From contig NZ_VTTI01000019.1 in assembly GCF_008641105.1 (NCBI RefSeq), positions 1 to 23,358 of the forward strand: a stretch of DNA of 23,358 bases, given 5' to 3'. Positions 10,083-17,558 of this stretch are shown one piece after another; the first letter of the stretch is position 1; every line of letters begins with the position of its first letter. The position numbers and the translations under genes are program-made. The notes under the pieces are model-generated. The model worked only from the letters and a program-made list of their open reading frames with translations, had not been told where the DNA came from and ran no database searches. This DNA is from Halopseudomonas salina (GTDB taxonomy: Bacteria; Pseudomonadota; Gammaproteobacteria; Pseudomonadales; Pseudomonadaceae).

Positions 10083-10120
10083 CCGGGGCAGGCATTTGAA
10101 AAACTATACCGTTGCCCCGG
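10083..10120 (-). promoter_or_regulatory. Inverted repeat bracketing a TATAGT element and abutting the ribosome site of the photolyase operon
   Basis: On the minus strand CCGGGGCA and TGCCCCGG form perfect 8-bp arms separated by 22 nt. The downstream arm runs into the Shine-Dalgarno sequence (CCGGAG) of the first gene. The spacer contains TATAGT, a plausible -10 hexamer about 30 bp before the ATG, with no clear -35. It could be an operator over the promoter or, if transcription starts further upstream, an RNA stem that covers the ribosome site. Confidence 0.4.
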
Positions 10121-10141
10121 ATGATGCTCCATTCGCAGGTG

Positions 10142-10663
10142 TTACATATTGTCCTTTTTCACTGACAGGGTGCCTTCGGCCTTGGCGATCTTGTCCAACA
10201 GGCCCATGCCAAATGCCGACACAACGAAGGTCATGTGAATGATCACGTACCACATCATCTTGTCGTTGGGGATGTTCTGCGCGTTCATGAAAACCTTGAG
10301 CAGGTGAATCGAAGAAATGGCCACGATCGAGGCGGCCACTTTCATCTTCAGCGAGCTCGAGTCCATTTTTCCCAACCAGCTCAGCTTTTCCTGACCTTCC
10401 TTGATATCCAGCTGGGAAACAAAGTTCTCGTAGCCGGAGATCATCACCATGACCAGCAAACCGCCCACCAGGGCCATGTCGACCAGCGACAACACCACCA
10501 GAATCAGGTCCGCCTCGGCAATGGCAAACAGATTGGGAAGCAGATGCACCACCTCCTGAAAAAACTTGACTGCAAGGGCAAAGAGGGCAAGCGACAGACC
10601 CAGATAAATTGGTGCCAGAATCCAGCGGGCAGCATACAAGACGGTTTCCAGTGCACGTTCCAT
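10142..10663 (-). CDS. YqhA/UPF0114 family inner-membrane protein
   Basis: This is a 173-residue protein of the UPF0114 (TIGR00645, E. coli YqhA) family; its function is unknown. Four hydrophobic helices are visible at about 12-34, 52-76, 108-126 and 136-156. A hydrophilic loop after helix 2 ([31 protein letters not shown]) is the best-conserved family segment. Helix 2 has acidic residues at Glu50, Asp52 and Asp62, and the protein ends in a charged tail KVKKDN-like. The ATG follows GAAAGG at about 11 nt. It points the same way as the photolyase operon but is separated by 68 bp containing the operon's own promoter-like element, so it is probably a separate unit. Its upstream region is the repeat-bearing noncoding stretch 10664-11061. 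Confidence 0.9.
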   Translation of the reverse strand: MERALETVLYAARWILAPIYLGLSLALFALAVKFFQEVVHLLPNLFAIAEADLILVVLSLVDMALVGGLLVMVMISGYENFVSQLDIKEGQEKLSWLGKMDSSSLKMKVAASIVAISSIHLLKVFMNAQNIPNDKMMWYVIIHMTFVVSAFGMGLLDKIAKAEGTLSVKKDNM

Positions 10664-10709
10664 ATTCGTTGATACCTTTCTCAGTCAGGTTGCCCGCGTG
10701 TCGGGCAAG

Positions 10710-10732
10710 TTGTTCACAAATACTGTGGATAA
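10710..10732. repeat. Paired, head-to-head DnaA-box-like site, copy 1
   Basis: TTGTTCACA (10710-10718, one change from TTATNCACA) is followed after 5 bp by TGTGGATAA (10724-10732, the exact reverse complement of TTATCCACA). A 16-bp stretch, CTGTGGATAACTCTGT (10723-10738), recurs exactly in copy 2, 254 bp away. Confidence 0.6.
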
Positions 10733-10963
10733 CTCTGTGGGTAGCCGGATATAAGTAGTGCGCAAGCCCGAGTAGAGCGGCTATCCGTGGCAGAGTACAA
10801 AAAACAGCCAGAATAATTGACTAGTAAATTCAAACACCTGTTGGCCACCATTTCATGCAGGCTACAGCTGGACAAAGACCATTTTTACTGAAGCACCTCC
10901 CCCTTGATGCACCTCACGGTTTTGAGGTATTGACAATTTCGGAATCCGTCTGCGACTTGAATA

Positions 10964-10986
10964 TACTCCACACGATCTGTGGATAA
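10964..10986. repeat. Paired, head-to-head DnaA-box-like site, copy 2
   Basis: TACTCCACA (10964-10972) and TGTGGATAA (10978-10986, exact consensus on the minus strand) are again separated by 5 bp, with a perfect inner palindrome TCCACA / TGTGGA. It shares the 16-mer CTGTGGATAACTCTGT (10977-10992) with copy 1. Confidence 0.6.
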
Positions 10987-11008
10987 CTCTGTTAGTAAAC
11001 ATGGGAAA

Positions 11009-11045
11009 CAATGCTGCGCGGCATGCCTGGGCTGGCATGCGCGCG
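11009..11045 (-). terminator. Hairpin after the Lon-like gene, probable terminator
   Basis: GCATGCC (11021-11027) pairs with GGCATGC (11034-11040) around a 6-nt loop, and the stem is extended by four more GC pairs past one bulged G (11016-11019 with 11041-11044). On the minus strand it begins 16 bp after the stop codon and is followed by ATTGTTT, a weak U tract. Confidence 0.5.
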
Positions 11046-11061
11046 ATTGTTCATCGAGTGA

Positions 11062-13497
11062 TCAAGTTCGACTGGCTGGTTTCGACACCTCAGCCTCGTT
11101 GGAACCGGACTCATCGTCACGCTGTAACTCTGCAATCTCTCGCAGCCGACCAACCACTCGTGCGTTGATGGTACCTTCAGGATAATGGCCTGAATCATCG
11201 GCTATGCCGGTTTCCTCGCCCGCCAGCAAACCCATAGCCTGGTCTACCTGACTGACCGCGTAGATATTGAACATGCCTGCCTCCACCGCATCAAGCACGC
11301 TCTGATCGAGCATCAGGTTAGGGATGTTGGCCCGCGGGATGATAGCACCCTGTGTGCCGGTCAATCCTCGTGCCAGGCACAGACGAAAGAATCCTTCGAT
11401 CTTTTCGTTAACACCGCCCACAGCCTGCACCTCGCCAAACTGGTTTATCGACCCGGTAATGGCAAACCCCTGCTTCAAGGGCGTTCGCGACAGAGCGGAC
11501 ATCAGTGCACACACCTCTCCCAGGGAGGCACTGTCGCCATCCACGTAACCGTAGGACTGCTCCAGGGCAATACTGGCAGAGATTTCCAGGGGAAAATGCT
11601 GAGCGTAACGACTACCCAGATATCCGGTCAGAATCATCACACCCTTGGAGTGAATGGGCTGCCCGAGCTCCACCTCTCGCTCGATATCGACAATGCCACT
11701 GCCGCCGGGGTAAACGGTGGCACTGATTCGCGCTGGCACACCGAATACGGAATCTCCCACCTCCAGCACGGTGAGGCCGTTGCACTTGCCGACCTCGGCA
11801 CCATCAGTATCAATCAGAATGACGCCGGAGAGCATATCCTCACGGATTCGCGCGCTGACGCGCCCGGTACGGGCTTCCTTGGCTTGCAGGGCTCTTTCGA
11901 TATGCGCAGTGTCGATGAGCGGATCGCCTGCCAGTTGCCGGGTAAAATCAGCTTCTGCAACCAACTGGAAAATATCGCTGATACGCGCAGACAGCCGCTT
12001 CTGGTGCTCTGCCAGACGCGCGCTATGGGTCATGACTCGCGCGACAGCCGCGGCAGTAAGCGGCGCGATCCCCTCTTCCGAGGTCCGCGTCTTGAGCAGC
12101 TGAGCCATACTTTCGATACTTTCCGGGGTTCGGGGCAGATCCTCATCAAAGTCCACCAGAACGCGAAACATTTCCTGAAAATCCGGATCCAGGTCCTGCA
12201 GTGTGTAGTAGAGATGACGCGAGCCAATGATGATGACCTTGACGGCCAGCGGGATGACCTCGGGCGTCAGCGTCACAGTGGTCAACCGCCCCATATCGGC
12301 CCAGGGTGATTCCATCTTCAGTTGCCGTGACTGCAGAGCGCGCTTGAGAGCGTCCCAGACAAAAGGCTCACCCAGCAGCTTTTCCGCCTCGAGCACCAGG
12401 TAGCCGCCATTGGCCCTGTGCAATGCGCCGGGGCGAATATGCCGATAGCTGGTAATCAGGGCGCCCTGCTCGGAGCTGTATTCGATGCGCCCGAAGAGGT
12501 TGTCGTATGACGGATGGGGCTCATGCACCACCGGAGCGCCACCTGTATCGGCATGACCTACGATCAGGCTGGGGCAGTACTGTTCGGTAAGCAGCTGCTT
12601 TTTATAGGCCTCGGGGCGGGGTTCGAGTGCACGCTCGTCAACCAGCAGCTCGACAACGGTTTTCAAGAGGTTCTGGCGGACCAGGTTCAGGTAATCACAG
12701 ACCGCCTCGTTGCCACTGTATTGCTCCAGCAGCGGCTCGAGGATCGGCTTGATCGCATCGGTGATGGTCTGCTCATTGAGCTCGCGTAGTTGATTACTGG
12801 ATTCACGCTTCCATTGCGGCAAGCTTGAAAGTGCTTCGTTCAGCACCTCCTCAAGGGTGGCTATGTCCACATGAAAACGCTCGCGGACGTCCTCGGGGAG
12901 CTGCGCAAACTCGGCTTCGTCCAGTGCCTTGCCATCTTTCATCGGGGTGAAGGCGATATTCTGGGCGTCGCGATACACCGCAATATTCTTTTCCAGCGCC
13001 TTGCGTTCAACCGAATCGATCGCACGGTCATAGCGTTGATTAAAGCCCCGATCAATCGCGCTTTTTTTCTGCTGGAACGCCGGGTGCTCGAATACCGCCG
13101 GGAAAGTAGCCAACAGATTATCTATCAGCTTGTTTATATCTTCGAGCAGCCCGCTGGCTGTGCCAGGCGAAAGATTCAACGCCCAGGGCTCGCGAGGCTC
13201 GTCGAAATTATTTACGTACAGGCAGTCCTGGGGCGTTATCTGACGCTTGGCTTCAGCCTTCAGATAACGCATTACGTAGGAAAAGCGCCCTGTACCAGGC
13301 TCACCCATAACGAATACGTTGTAGCCCGAGCGGTGCATTGCTACCCCAAACTGCAGAGCCTCTACCGCACGATCCTGCCCGAGAATACCCAGAAAAGGCT
13401 CCAGGTCGTCAGTGGTAGTGAACCCCAGACTGTCCAGGTCGATTGGTGCGGTAAGCTGAGCGGGCAGCAGGCGAAGAGCATCGGCGTTGTTGGTCAT
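11062..13497 (-). CDS. Lon-like (S16 family) AAA+ protease with atypical P-loop
   Basis: This is an 811-residue cytoplasmic protease of the Lon-related AAA_32 type, not the main housekeeping Lon. The N-terminal AAA module has a P-loop GEPGTGRFS (65-73), in which the usual Walker A Lys is Arg71, and a Walker B-like LVLEAE (367-372). A long helical insertion lies between them (about 115-290). The C-terminal protease domain carries the Ser-Lys dyad: Ser656 in DGDSASLGE and Lys699 in GGVNEKIEG. ATG 13497 is chosen over the preceding TTG because AAGGA lies 7 nt upstream. The last ~55 residues are hydrophilic. The Arg in the P-loop is, as I recall, usual in this family, so ATP dependence is uncertain. 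It is divergent from the amidase gene; substrates are unknown. Confidence 0.92.
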   Translation of the reverse strand: MTNNADALRLLPAQLTAPIDLDSLGFTTTDDLEPFLGILGQDRAVEALQFGVAMHRSGYNVFVMGEPGTGRFSYVMRYLKAEAKRQITPQDCLYVNNFDEPREPWALNLSPGTASGLLEDINKLIDNLLATFPAVFEHPAFQQKKSAIDRGFNQRYDRAIDSVERKALEKNIAVYRDAQNIAFTPMKDGKALDEAEFAQLPEDVRERFHVDIATLEEVLNEALSSLPQWKRESSNQLRELNEQTITDAIKPILEPLLEQYSGNEAVCDYLNLVRQNLLKTVVELLVDERALEPRPEAYKKQLLTEQYCPSLIVGHADTGGAPVVHEPHPSYDNLFGRIEYSSEQGALITSYRHIRPGALHRANGGYLVLEAEKLLGEPFVWDALKRALQSRQLKMESPWADMGRLTTVTLTPEVIPLAVKVIIIGSRHLYYTLQDLDPDFQEMFRVLVDFDEDLPRTPESIESMAQLLKTRTSEEGIAPLTAAAVARVMTHSARLAEHQKRLSARISDIFQLVAEADFTRQLAGDPLIDTAHIERALQAKEARTGRVSARIREDMLSGVILIDTDGAEVGKCNGLTVLEVGDSVFGVPARISATVYPGGSGIVDIEREVELGQPIHSKGVMILTGYLGSRYAQHFPLEISASIALEQSYGYVDGDSASLGEVCALMSALSRTPLKQGFAITGSINQFGEVQAVGGVNEKIEGFFRLCLARGLTGTQGAIIPRANIPNLMLDQSVLDAVEAGMFNIYAVSQVDQAMGLLAGEETGIADDSGHYPEGTINARVVGRLREIAELQRDDESGSNEAEVSKPASRT

Positions 13498-13537
13498 CAA
13501 GCGTCCTTCGGGGTGGTTTGCATGCGAAGCGGCATTG

Positions 13538-13568
13538 TTGCCCTGTCAGCTTCCGCTGACAAGGGCAA
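13538..13568. promoter_or_regulatory. Long inverted repeat in the divergent Lon-like / amidase intergenic region
   Basis: TTGCCCT-GTCAGC (13538-13550) and GCTGACAAGGGCAA (13555-13568) pair over 13 positions with a single-base bulge and a 4-nt TTCC loop. It sits 41 bp before the Lon-like start and about 84 bp before the amidase start. It could be an operator or a leader hairpin; there is no T tract on either side, so a terminator is unlikely. Confidence 0.4.
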
Positions 13569-13651
13569 AGCAGCGTTTGACTTGACGACCGAAGGTCCAA
13601 TCGCGTTCTATTAGAGTAAATACTCAAAGACAATAACAAGGTGGCGCAAGC

Positions 13652-15160
13652 ATGCCCTTCACTGTGCAGGAATACATTGAAAGCGATGCGACTGGTCTTG
13701 CAGAGCAGATCGCGACAGAAACCACCTCCGCCGGGGAGCTGCTGGATATCGCGCTGGAGCAGTATCATCGCCTCAACCCAAAACTCAACGCCGTCTGCCA
13801 GCCGATGTTCGAGCTCGCGCGTGACCGCACACAGCAGCAACTGACAGGGCCGCTTGCTGGGGTTCCCATCCTGATAAAGGATGCTATCCAGGACTATGCC
13901 GGGCTACCAACCGGTAACGGCAGCAAGGTTTTCAGCCGGATCCCGGCAACGCGACATTCACACATTGTGCAGCGTCTGCTCAATGCCGGCGCGGTGATTA
14001 TCGGCAAAACCAACACCCCCGAACTGGCCCTCAAGGGCGTTACTGACCCCCAGGCCTTTGGCCACACCCGCAATCCATGGGATTTCACGCGCACCCCTGG
14101 CGGTTCCAGTGGCGGCTCGGCAGCGGCGGTTGCTGCCGGTATGGTGCCACTGGCTGGCGCCAATGATGGTGGTGGTTCGATCCGTATTCCCGCTGCCTGT
14201 TGCGGCCTGCTCGGGTTAAGACCCAGCCGCGGACGCGTCTCGGTGGGGCCCGCCCATGGCGAGATTTGGGAGGGTGCCTCAAGTGATCTTGTTGTGTGTC
14301 GCAGCGTACGCGATGCTGCCTTGTCCATGGACATTCTGGCGGGCCCGAATCAGGGGGATCCTTTTGTAATCACCTCACCTCAGACCTCTTTCCGCGATCT
14401 GGCTGCGCGTGACCCTGGGGTATTGCGTATCGGCTACACCACTCGATCGCCAGTAGATACGCCCGTTCACCCCGAAGCGGTGCGCGCCGTCGAAAATGCC
14501 GTAAAGACGCTGCAGTCATTGGGCCATGAAGTGGTCGAGGCGGAGCCCGATTACAACGGACAGGCCCTGGCCCGGTGCTACCTGAACATGTATTTCGGCC
14601 AGGTCGCCGCGACCCTGGATCAAGCGCGGGAAACGGGTGCACGGGATGAAGACTTTGAGTTACTGACCCGCGCCCTGGCCGCATTCGGACGCGGGATGAC
14701 CAGCGCGAGCTATATCAACAGCCACCGTCAGTGGAATCAGTTCAGCCAGGCTCTCGGGACCTTTTATCAGCAACATGATCTGTATCTCACACCGACTATT
14801 GCCCATCCGCCAATACGCCACGAACAGGCCGAGCTTCCGGCGGGCCAGACTCGAGCCCTGCGCTGGTTGCTGGCTAGCGGCTTGTTGCCCATCCTGGCTC
14901 GCTGGGGAGCGATGGATAACATGGTGGAGGATATGGCTCGAAAGAACCTGACCTATGTACCCTTTACCCAGCTTGCCAACCTGACAGGCACGCCGGCAAT
15001 CAGCGTACCACTGCACTGGACCGCCGAGGGACTGCCCCTGGGCGTCCAGTTCTGCGGACCCAGCGCCAGCGAGCCTCTATTGTTGCAGCTGGCCAACCAG
15101 TTGGAGCAAGCGCAGCCGTGGGCGCACAGGCGCCCTGAAATGAGCAGGATCAACCAATAG
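13652..15160 (+). CDS. Amidase-signature family hydrolase (NylA-like)
   Basis: This is a 502-residue amidase-signature enzyme expected to hydrolyse a C-N amide bond by a Ser-cisSer-Lys triad. The triad is visible: Lys76 in PILIKDAI, cis-Ser152 in the Gly/Ser-rich PGGSSGGSAAAVAAG, and nucleophile Ser176 in DGGGSIRIPAACCGLLGLRPS. The spacing (76 and 24 residues) is close to that of 6-aminohexanoate-cyclic-dimer hydrolase NylA (Lys72, Ser150, Ser174, from memory), and the length also fits. This supports a stand-alone amidase rather than GatA, which would have gatC/gatB neighbours. No signal peptide is seen. AAGGTGG precedes the ATG. It converges on the hemD-like gene with 10 bp between stops. 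The substrate cannot be read from sequence; linear or cyclic amides, or acyl amides given the lipid genes next door, are options. Confidence 0.93.
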   Translation: MPFTVQEYIESDATGLAEQIATETTSAGELLDIALEQYHRLNPKLNAVCQPMFELARDRTQQQLTGPLAGVPILIKDAIQDYAGLPTGNGSKVFSRIPATRHSHIVQRLLNAGAVIIGKTNTPELALKGVTDPQAFGHTRNPWDFTRTPGGSSGGSAAAVAAGMVPLAGANDGGGSIRIPAACCGLLGLRPSRGRVSVGPAHGEIWEGASSDLVVCRSVRDAALSMDILAGPNQGDPFVITSPQTSFRDLAARDPGVLRIGYTTRSPVDTPVHPEAVRAVENAVKTLQSLGHEVVEAEPDYNGQALARCYLNMYFGQVAATLDQARETGARDEDFELLTRALAAFGRGMTSASYINSHRQWNQFSQALGTFYQQHDLYLTPTIAHPPIRHEQAELPAGQTRALRWLLASGLLPILARWGAMDNMVEDMARKNLTYVPFTQLANLTGTPAISVPLHWTAEGLPLGVQFCGPSASEPLLLQLANQLEQAQPWAHRRPEMSRINQ

Positions 15161-15170
15161 ATCAGGAACC

Positions 15171-16019
15171 TTAATAATTTGGTACCGGACCAAGGGACTT
15201 TACCAACTCCCTGACCAGCGGCTTCATGAAGAAGCTGCTTTCCGGCATCAGGTCCACTCGCACATCACGGTTACGCAGCTCTTCAGCCACCACGGGGCCC
15301 ACTGCAGCGACCTTCAATTGCCGCAACCCGTTGATCAGCGCCTGCTCACCGCATTGCCGTCGGCCTATCTGAAAGAGTCTGCGCACCTGGGTAGCGCTGG
15401 TAAAGGCAACCGCATCAAGCTGGCCATCCAGAATCGCTGCCACCAGCTCCTCCACCCGCGCGTCTTCCACATCGTCCGCATAAATATAGGGAGCCACGCT
15501 ACTGGCGATGGCTCCGGCCTCACGCAGAAAATCAATCAGGGGCAGGTTGGGCTCGGTGCCATACAACTGCACCGCTACGCGCCGGCCTTGCAGATTTTCC
15601 TGTTGCAATGTGCGGATGACCCCCTCGGTCGTCGGCTCCAGAGCAACGAGATCAGCCTTCAGGCCGACACTACGCAGCGCAGTGCCAGGCTTGGGTCCGC
15701 GGGTAAGTTTGCGTACCTGCCCCAGCCTGGCAATGAAATCCTCACGCAAGCTGCCCCCCGCGCGCTCCGCCGTACCGAGCAAGCGCCGCAACCCCTCGCC
15801 GGTAAGCAGAATAAGATCATCCCATGGCTCGTCCACAAAGCCTTGTAGCCAGCCAGCTATAGCGTCCTGGTCGGGTGCGTCGTGAATGGATACCAGCGGA
15901 CAACGCAGCACCCTGGCACCCCGGATTACCAGCATGTCAGCGAACAAATCCAGCTCACGACTTTCCGGTAACGCAATATGCCGCCCGGCCAGAGGCTGCG
16001 TCTCGACGATTTCGTTCAT
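15171..16019 (-). CDS. Uroporphyrinogen-III synthase (HemD family), stand-alone copy
   Basis: HemD closes hydroxymethylbilane into uroporphyrinogen III with inversion of ring D. The 282 residues show the two-lobed HemD layout: an N-terminal PLAGRHIALPESRELDLFADML, VRCPLVSI-like strand and DDLILLTGEGLRRLL. The second half has LQGRRVAVQLYG, APYIYADDVEDARVEELV, DAVAFTSATQVRRLF and VAAVGPVVAEELRNRDVRVDLMPE, followed by the SFFMKPLV ending. ATG 16019 is set by GGTGGAG 5 nt upstream; the frame is open 54 codons further, into the lipase gene, without similarity. It is not beside hemC or hemX, and may be a paralogue like those linked to siroheme or nitrate assimilation genes. It starts 31 bp after the lipase stop and is probably its operon partner, which is unexpected. 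Confidence 0.85.
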   Translation of the reverse strand: MNEIVETQPLAGRHIALPESRELDLFADMLVIRGARVLRCPLVSIHDAPDQDAIAGWLQGFVDEPWDDLILLTGEGLRRLLGTAERAGGSLREDFIARLGQVRKLTRGPKPGTALRSVGLKADLVALEPTTEGVIRTLQQENLQGRRVAVQLYGTEPNLPLIDFLREAGAIASSVAPYIYADDVEDARVEELVAAILDGQLDAVAFTSATQVRRLFQIGRRQCGEQALINGLRQLKVAAVGPVVAEELRNRDVRVDLMPESSFFMKPLVRELVKSLGPVPNY

Positions 16020-16050
16020 GTCCACTCCACCTGCAAAAGCACTATTGTGC

Positions 16051-17505
16051 CTACTTCTCCCACCCTCGACGATGAATGATTTCATCCAGGGTGCGACTGA
16101 TAGCGGTGCAGTTGCGGACCATCTCGATTTTCTCCCAGGTGGAACGCTCGCCCTCATACAGTAGCCGATCCATTGCTTCACGCGAGGGCGCAGCGAGCAG
16201 TCGAACGGGATGGTCCCAGCGGTTACGCAGGAATATATTGATATCGGCCGTGTACTCCTGACGCAACACCCCGTAGGCCAGATGCTGCATCAGGTTGATC
16301 ACCGGCGATTTGATACGGATATTGTCCCGGCCGAACTTCATGGCTTCAGCCGTGGTGCTTTTAATCAGGTTGGCCTGGTAATTGATAATCGCCCGCAAGG
16401 CAGTGGGCGGCGCGTCTGGATCAGGGGTTATCGCGAGCGCAGCAGGGTTGGTCATGCTCGATATAAAGTGATTCACACCGAATAGACGCGCCAGACGCTT
16501 GGCTGGCAGATCATCCGCAAAGGAGCCATCAATCCACTTCATATCCGGCAGATAGGGAACGGTTTCACCGTGGGCGTTTCGGCACATCAGCGTGACAGGG
16601 GGATAGATACCATAGATCGCGCAGGAGGCCATCACCGCGGAACGGATAAGCACGTTCGGTGAGGTCACCGTGTTAAGCAGCCGAGGGGCCTGCCGCCGCT
16701 CCAACCCGGTCACGGTGATGTTCAGTTTGCGGCCTGTCAGCTCGAACGCCTCCTGAAAGGTCAGATCAGGAATAATCTTGGCCAGATACTGGGTCAGGTT
16801 CTCGGCGTCCATCTTGGGTCGTGGGTTGCCAAAGAACGACAATGCAGGCCGAATGGCAGAGGTTTCCTCTATCTCGTGATGCAGACTGTCCAGACTCAGG
16901 CGGTGCTCGAGTTCCTCATCCACGTGGGTACAGGCAGTCGCAGCCAGGATGGAGCCGGCACTTGAGCCGGAGATGATTTCCGGTAGCAGTCCCTGATCAA
17001 ACAGGGCTTTCAGCACGCCCGCGTGGAAAAAACCGAGAACCGCACCGCCACTGAGCATCAACGCCGATCGACCAAAGCAGTGGCTGGCCCGCAAAAAGAA
17101 ATCCTGCTTCTCTTCCAGAGAAATGATGCTGTCGTCCACCTCATCGAGATCCTTCAGGGCACCACAGGTTTCCTCGATGAATTCGGTTATCAGATCCTTG
17201 GTGCCGAACTTGGCCTTGTTATACATCGACGGCTTGCCCATGCCGCCAATATTGCCGTGTATGCCCTCGTTCAGATCAAACAGCAGATCGTGATATTCGC
17301 CCTTGCTGCGTAATTCGCGCAGGCGATCCAGACGCTGACGAATGCCCAGATAATCATAGCTGTCGGAGGCGTCCGTCTGTTTCCAGTCCTCCATGCCGTT
17401 TTGTGCATCCCAGGCAGCGGCCAACCCCGCCCATTGTTCATAGGTCTCCGCCTGCTCCATTTCTCGCAGCAGGGTTTTGCTACGGACTTTTTCAAATAGT
17501 TTCAT
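16051..17505 (-). CDS. Patatin-like phospholipase / triacylglycerol lipase with DUF3336 domain
   Basis: This is a 484-residue lipase with the arrangement of eukaryotic TAG lipases Tgl3/4/5 and SDP1. An N-terminal DUF3336 domain occupies about 5-140 (MEQAETYEQWAGLAAAWD, and RLDRLRELRSKGEYHDLLF). A patatin domain covers about 148-345, with the oxyanion-hole motif LSGGAVLGFFH (151-161), nucleophile Ser182 in GSSAG (180-184), and catalytic Asp326 in DGS (326-328). It probably hydrolyses stored triacylglycerol, wax esters or phospholipids. ATG 17505 has a strong GGAGG 5 nt upstream; the 14 codons before it are not family-like. It lies 53 bp after the acyltransferase stop and 31 bp before the hemD-like gene, all in one direction. 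No signal peptide is seen, so it is expected to act in the cytoplasm on lipid inclusions or the inner membrane. Confidence 0.94.
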   Translation of the reverse strand: MKLFEKVRSKTLLREMEQAETYEQWAGLAAAWDAQNGMEDWKQTDASDSYDYLGIRQRLDRLRELRSKGEYHDLLFDLNEGIHGNIGGMGKPSMYNKAKFGTKDLITEFIEETCGALKDLDEVDDSIISLEEKQDFFLRASHCFGRSALMLSGGAVLGFFHAGVLKALFDQGLLPEIISGSSAGSILAATACTHVDEELEHRLSLDSLHHEIEETSAIRPALSFFGNPRPKMDAENLTQYLAKIIPDLTFQEAFELTGRKLNITVTGLERRQAPRLLNTVTSPNVLIRSAVMASCAIYGIYPPVTLMCRNAHGETVPYLPDMKWIDGSFADDLPAKRLARLFGVNHFISSMTNPAALAITPDPDAPPTALRAIINYQANLIKSTTAEAMKFGRDNIRIKSPVINLMQHLAYGVLRQEYTADINIFLRNRWDHPVRLLAAPSREAMDRLLYEGERSTWEKIEMVRNCTAISRTLDEIIHRRGWEK

Positions 17506-17525
17506 TGCAACCTCCGGTATGGCTG

Positions 17526-17543
17526 GCGCCTCTGGCGAGGCGC
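17526..17543 (-). other. Hairpin between the acyltransferase and lipase genes
   Basis: A perfect 7-bp stem, GCGCCTC (17526-17532) with GAGGCGC (17537-17543), encloses a 4-nt loop. It lies inside the 53-bp spacer, about 20 nt before the lipase start. There is no T tract, so it is more likely an mRNA-stabilising or processing structure that sets the relative expression of the two genes than a full terminator. Confidence 0.45.
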
Positions 17544-17558
17544 TCACCGATTGATGTT

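Larger units (their letters stand above)
10664..11061. other. 398-bp noncoding region between the yqhA-like gene and the Lon-like gene
   Basis: No convincing gene is seen here on either strand. The region holds the promoter and leader of the yqhA-like gene, including a 7-bp hairpin TTGCCCG / CGGGCAA at 10690-10708. It also holds two paired DnaA-box-like sites (10710-10732 and 10964-10986), a short stem ACCTCA / TGAGGT at 10911-10928, and the 3' hairpin of the Lon-like gene. A TTGACA at 10930 and a TATACT at 10962 are 26 bp apart, too far for a normal sigma-70 promoter. Confidence 0.6.

Noticed and set aside
10930..10967. TTGACA ... TATACT as a plus-strand promoter
   Set aside because: The spacer is 26 bp, too long for sigma-70, and no plus-strand gene follows; the next gene is on the minus strand.
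10979..11185. 68-codon plus-strand ORF starting in the second DnaA-box pair
   Set aside because: It overlaps the 3' end of the Lon-like gene antisense, has no ribosome site, and its composition follows the other strand.
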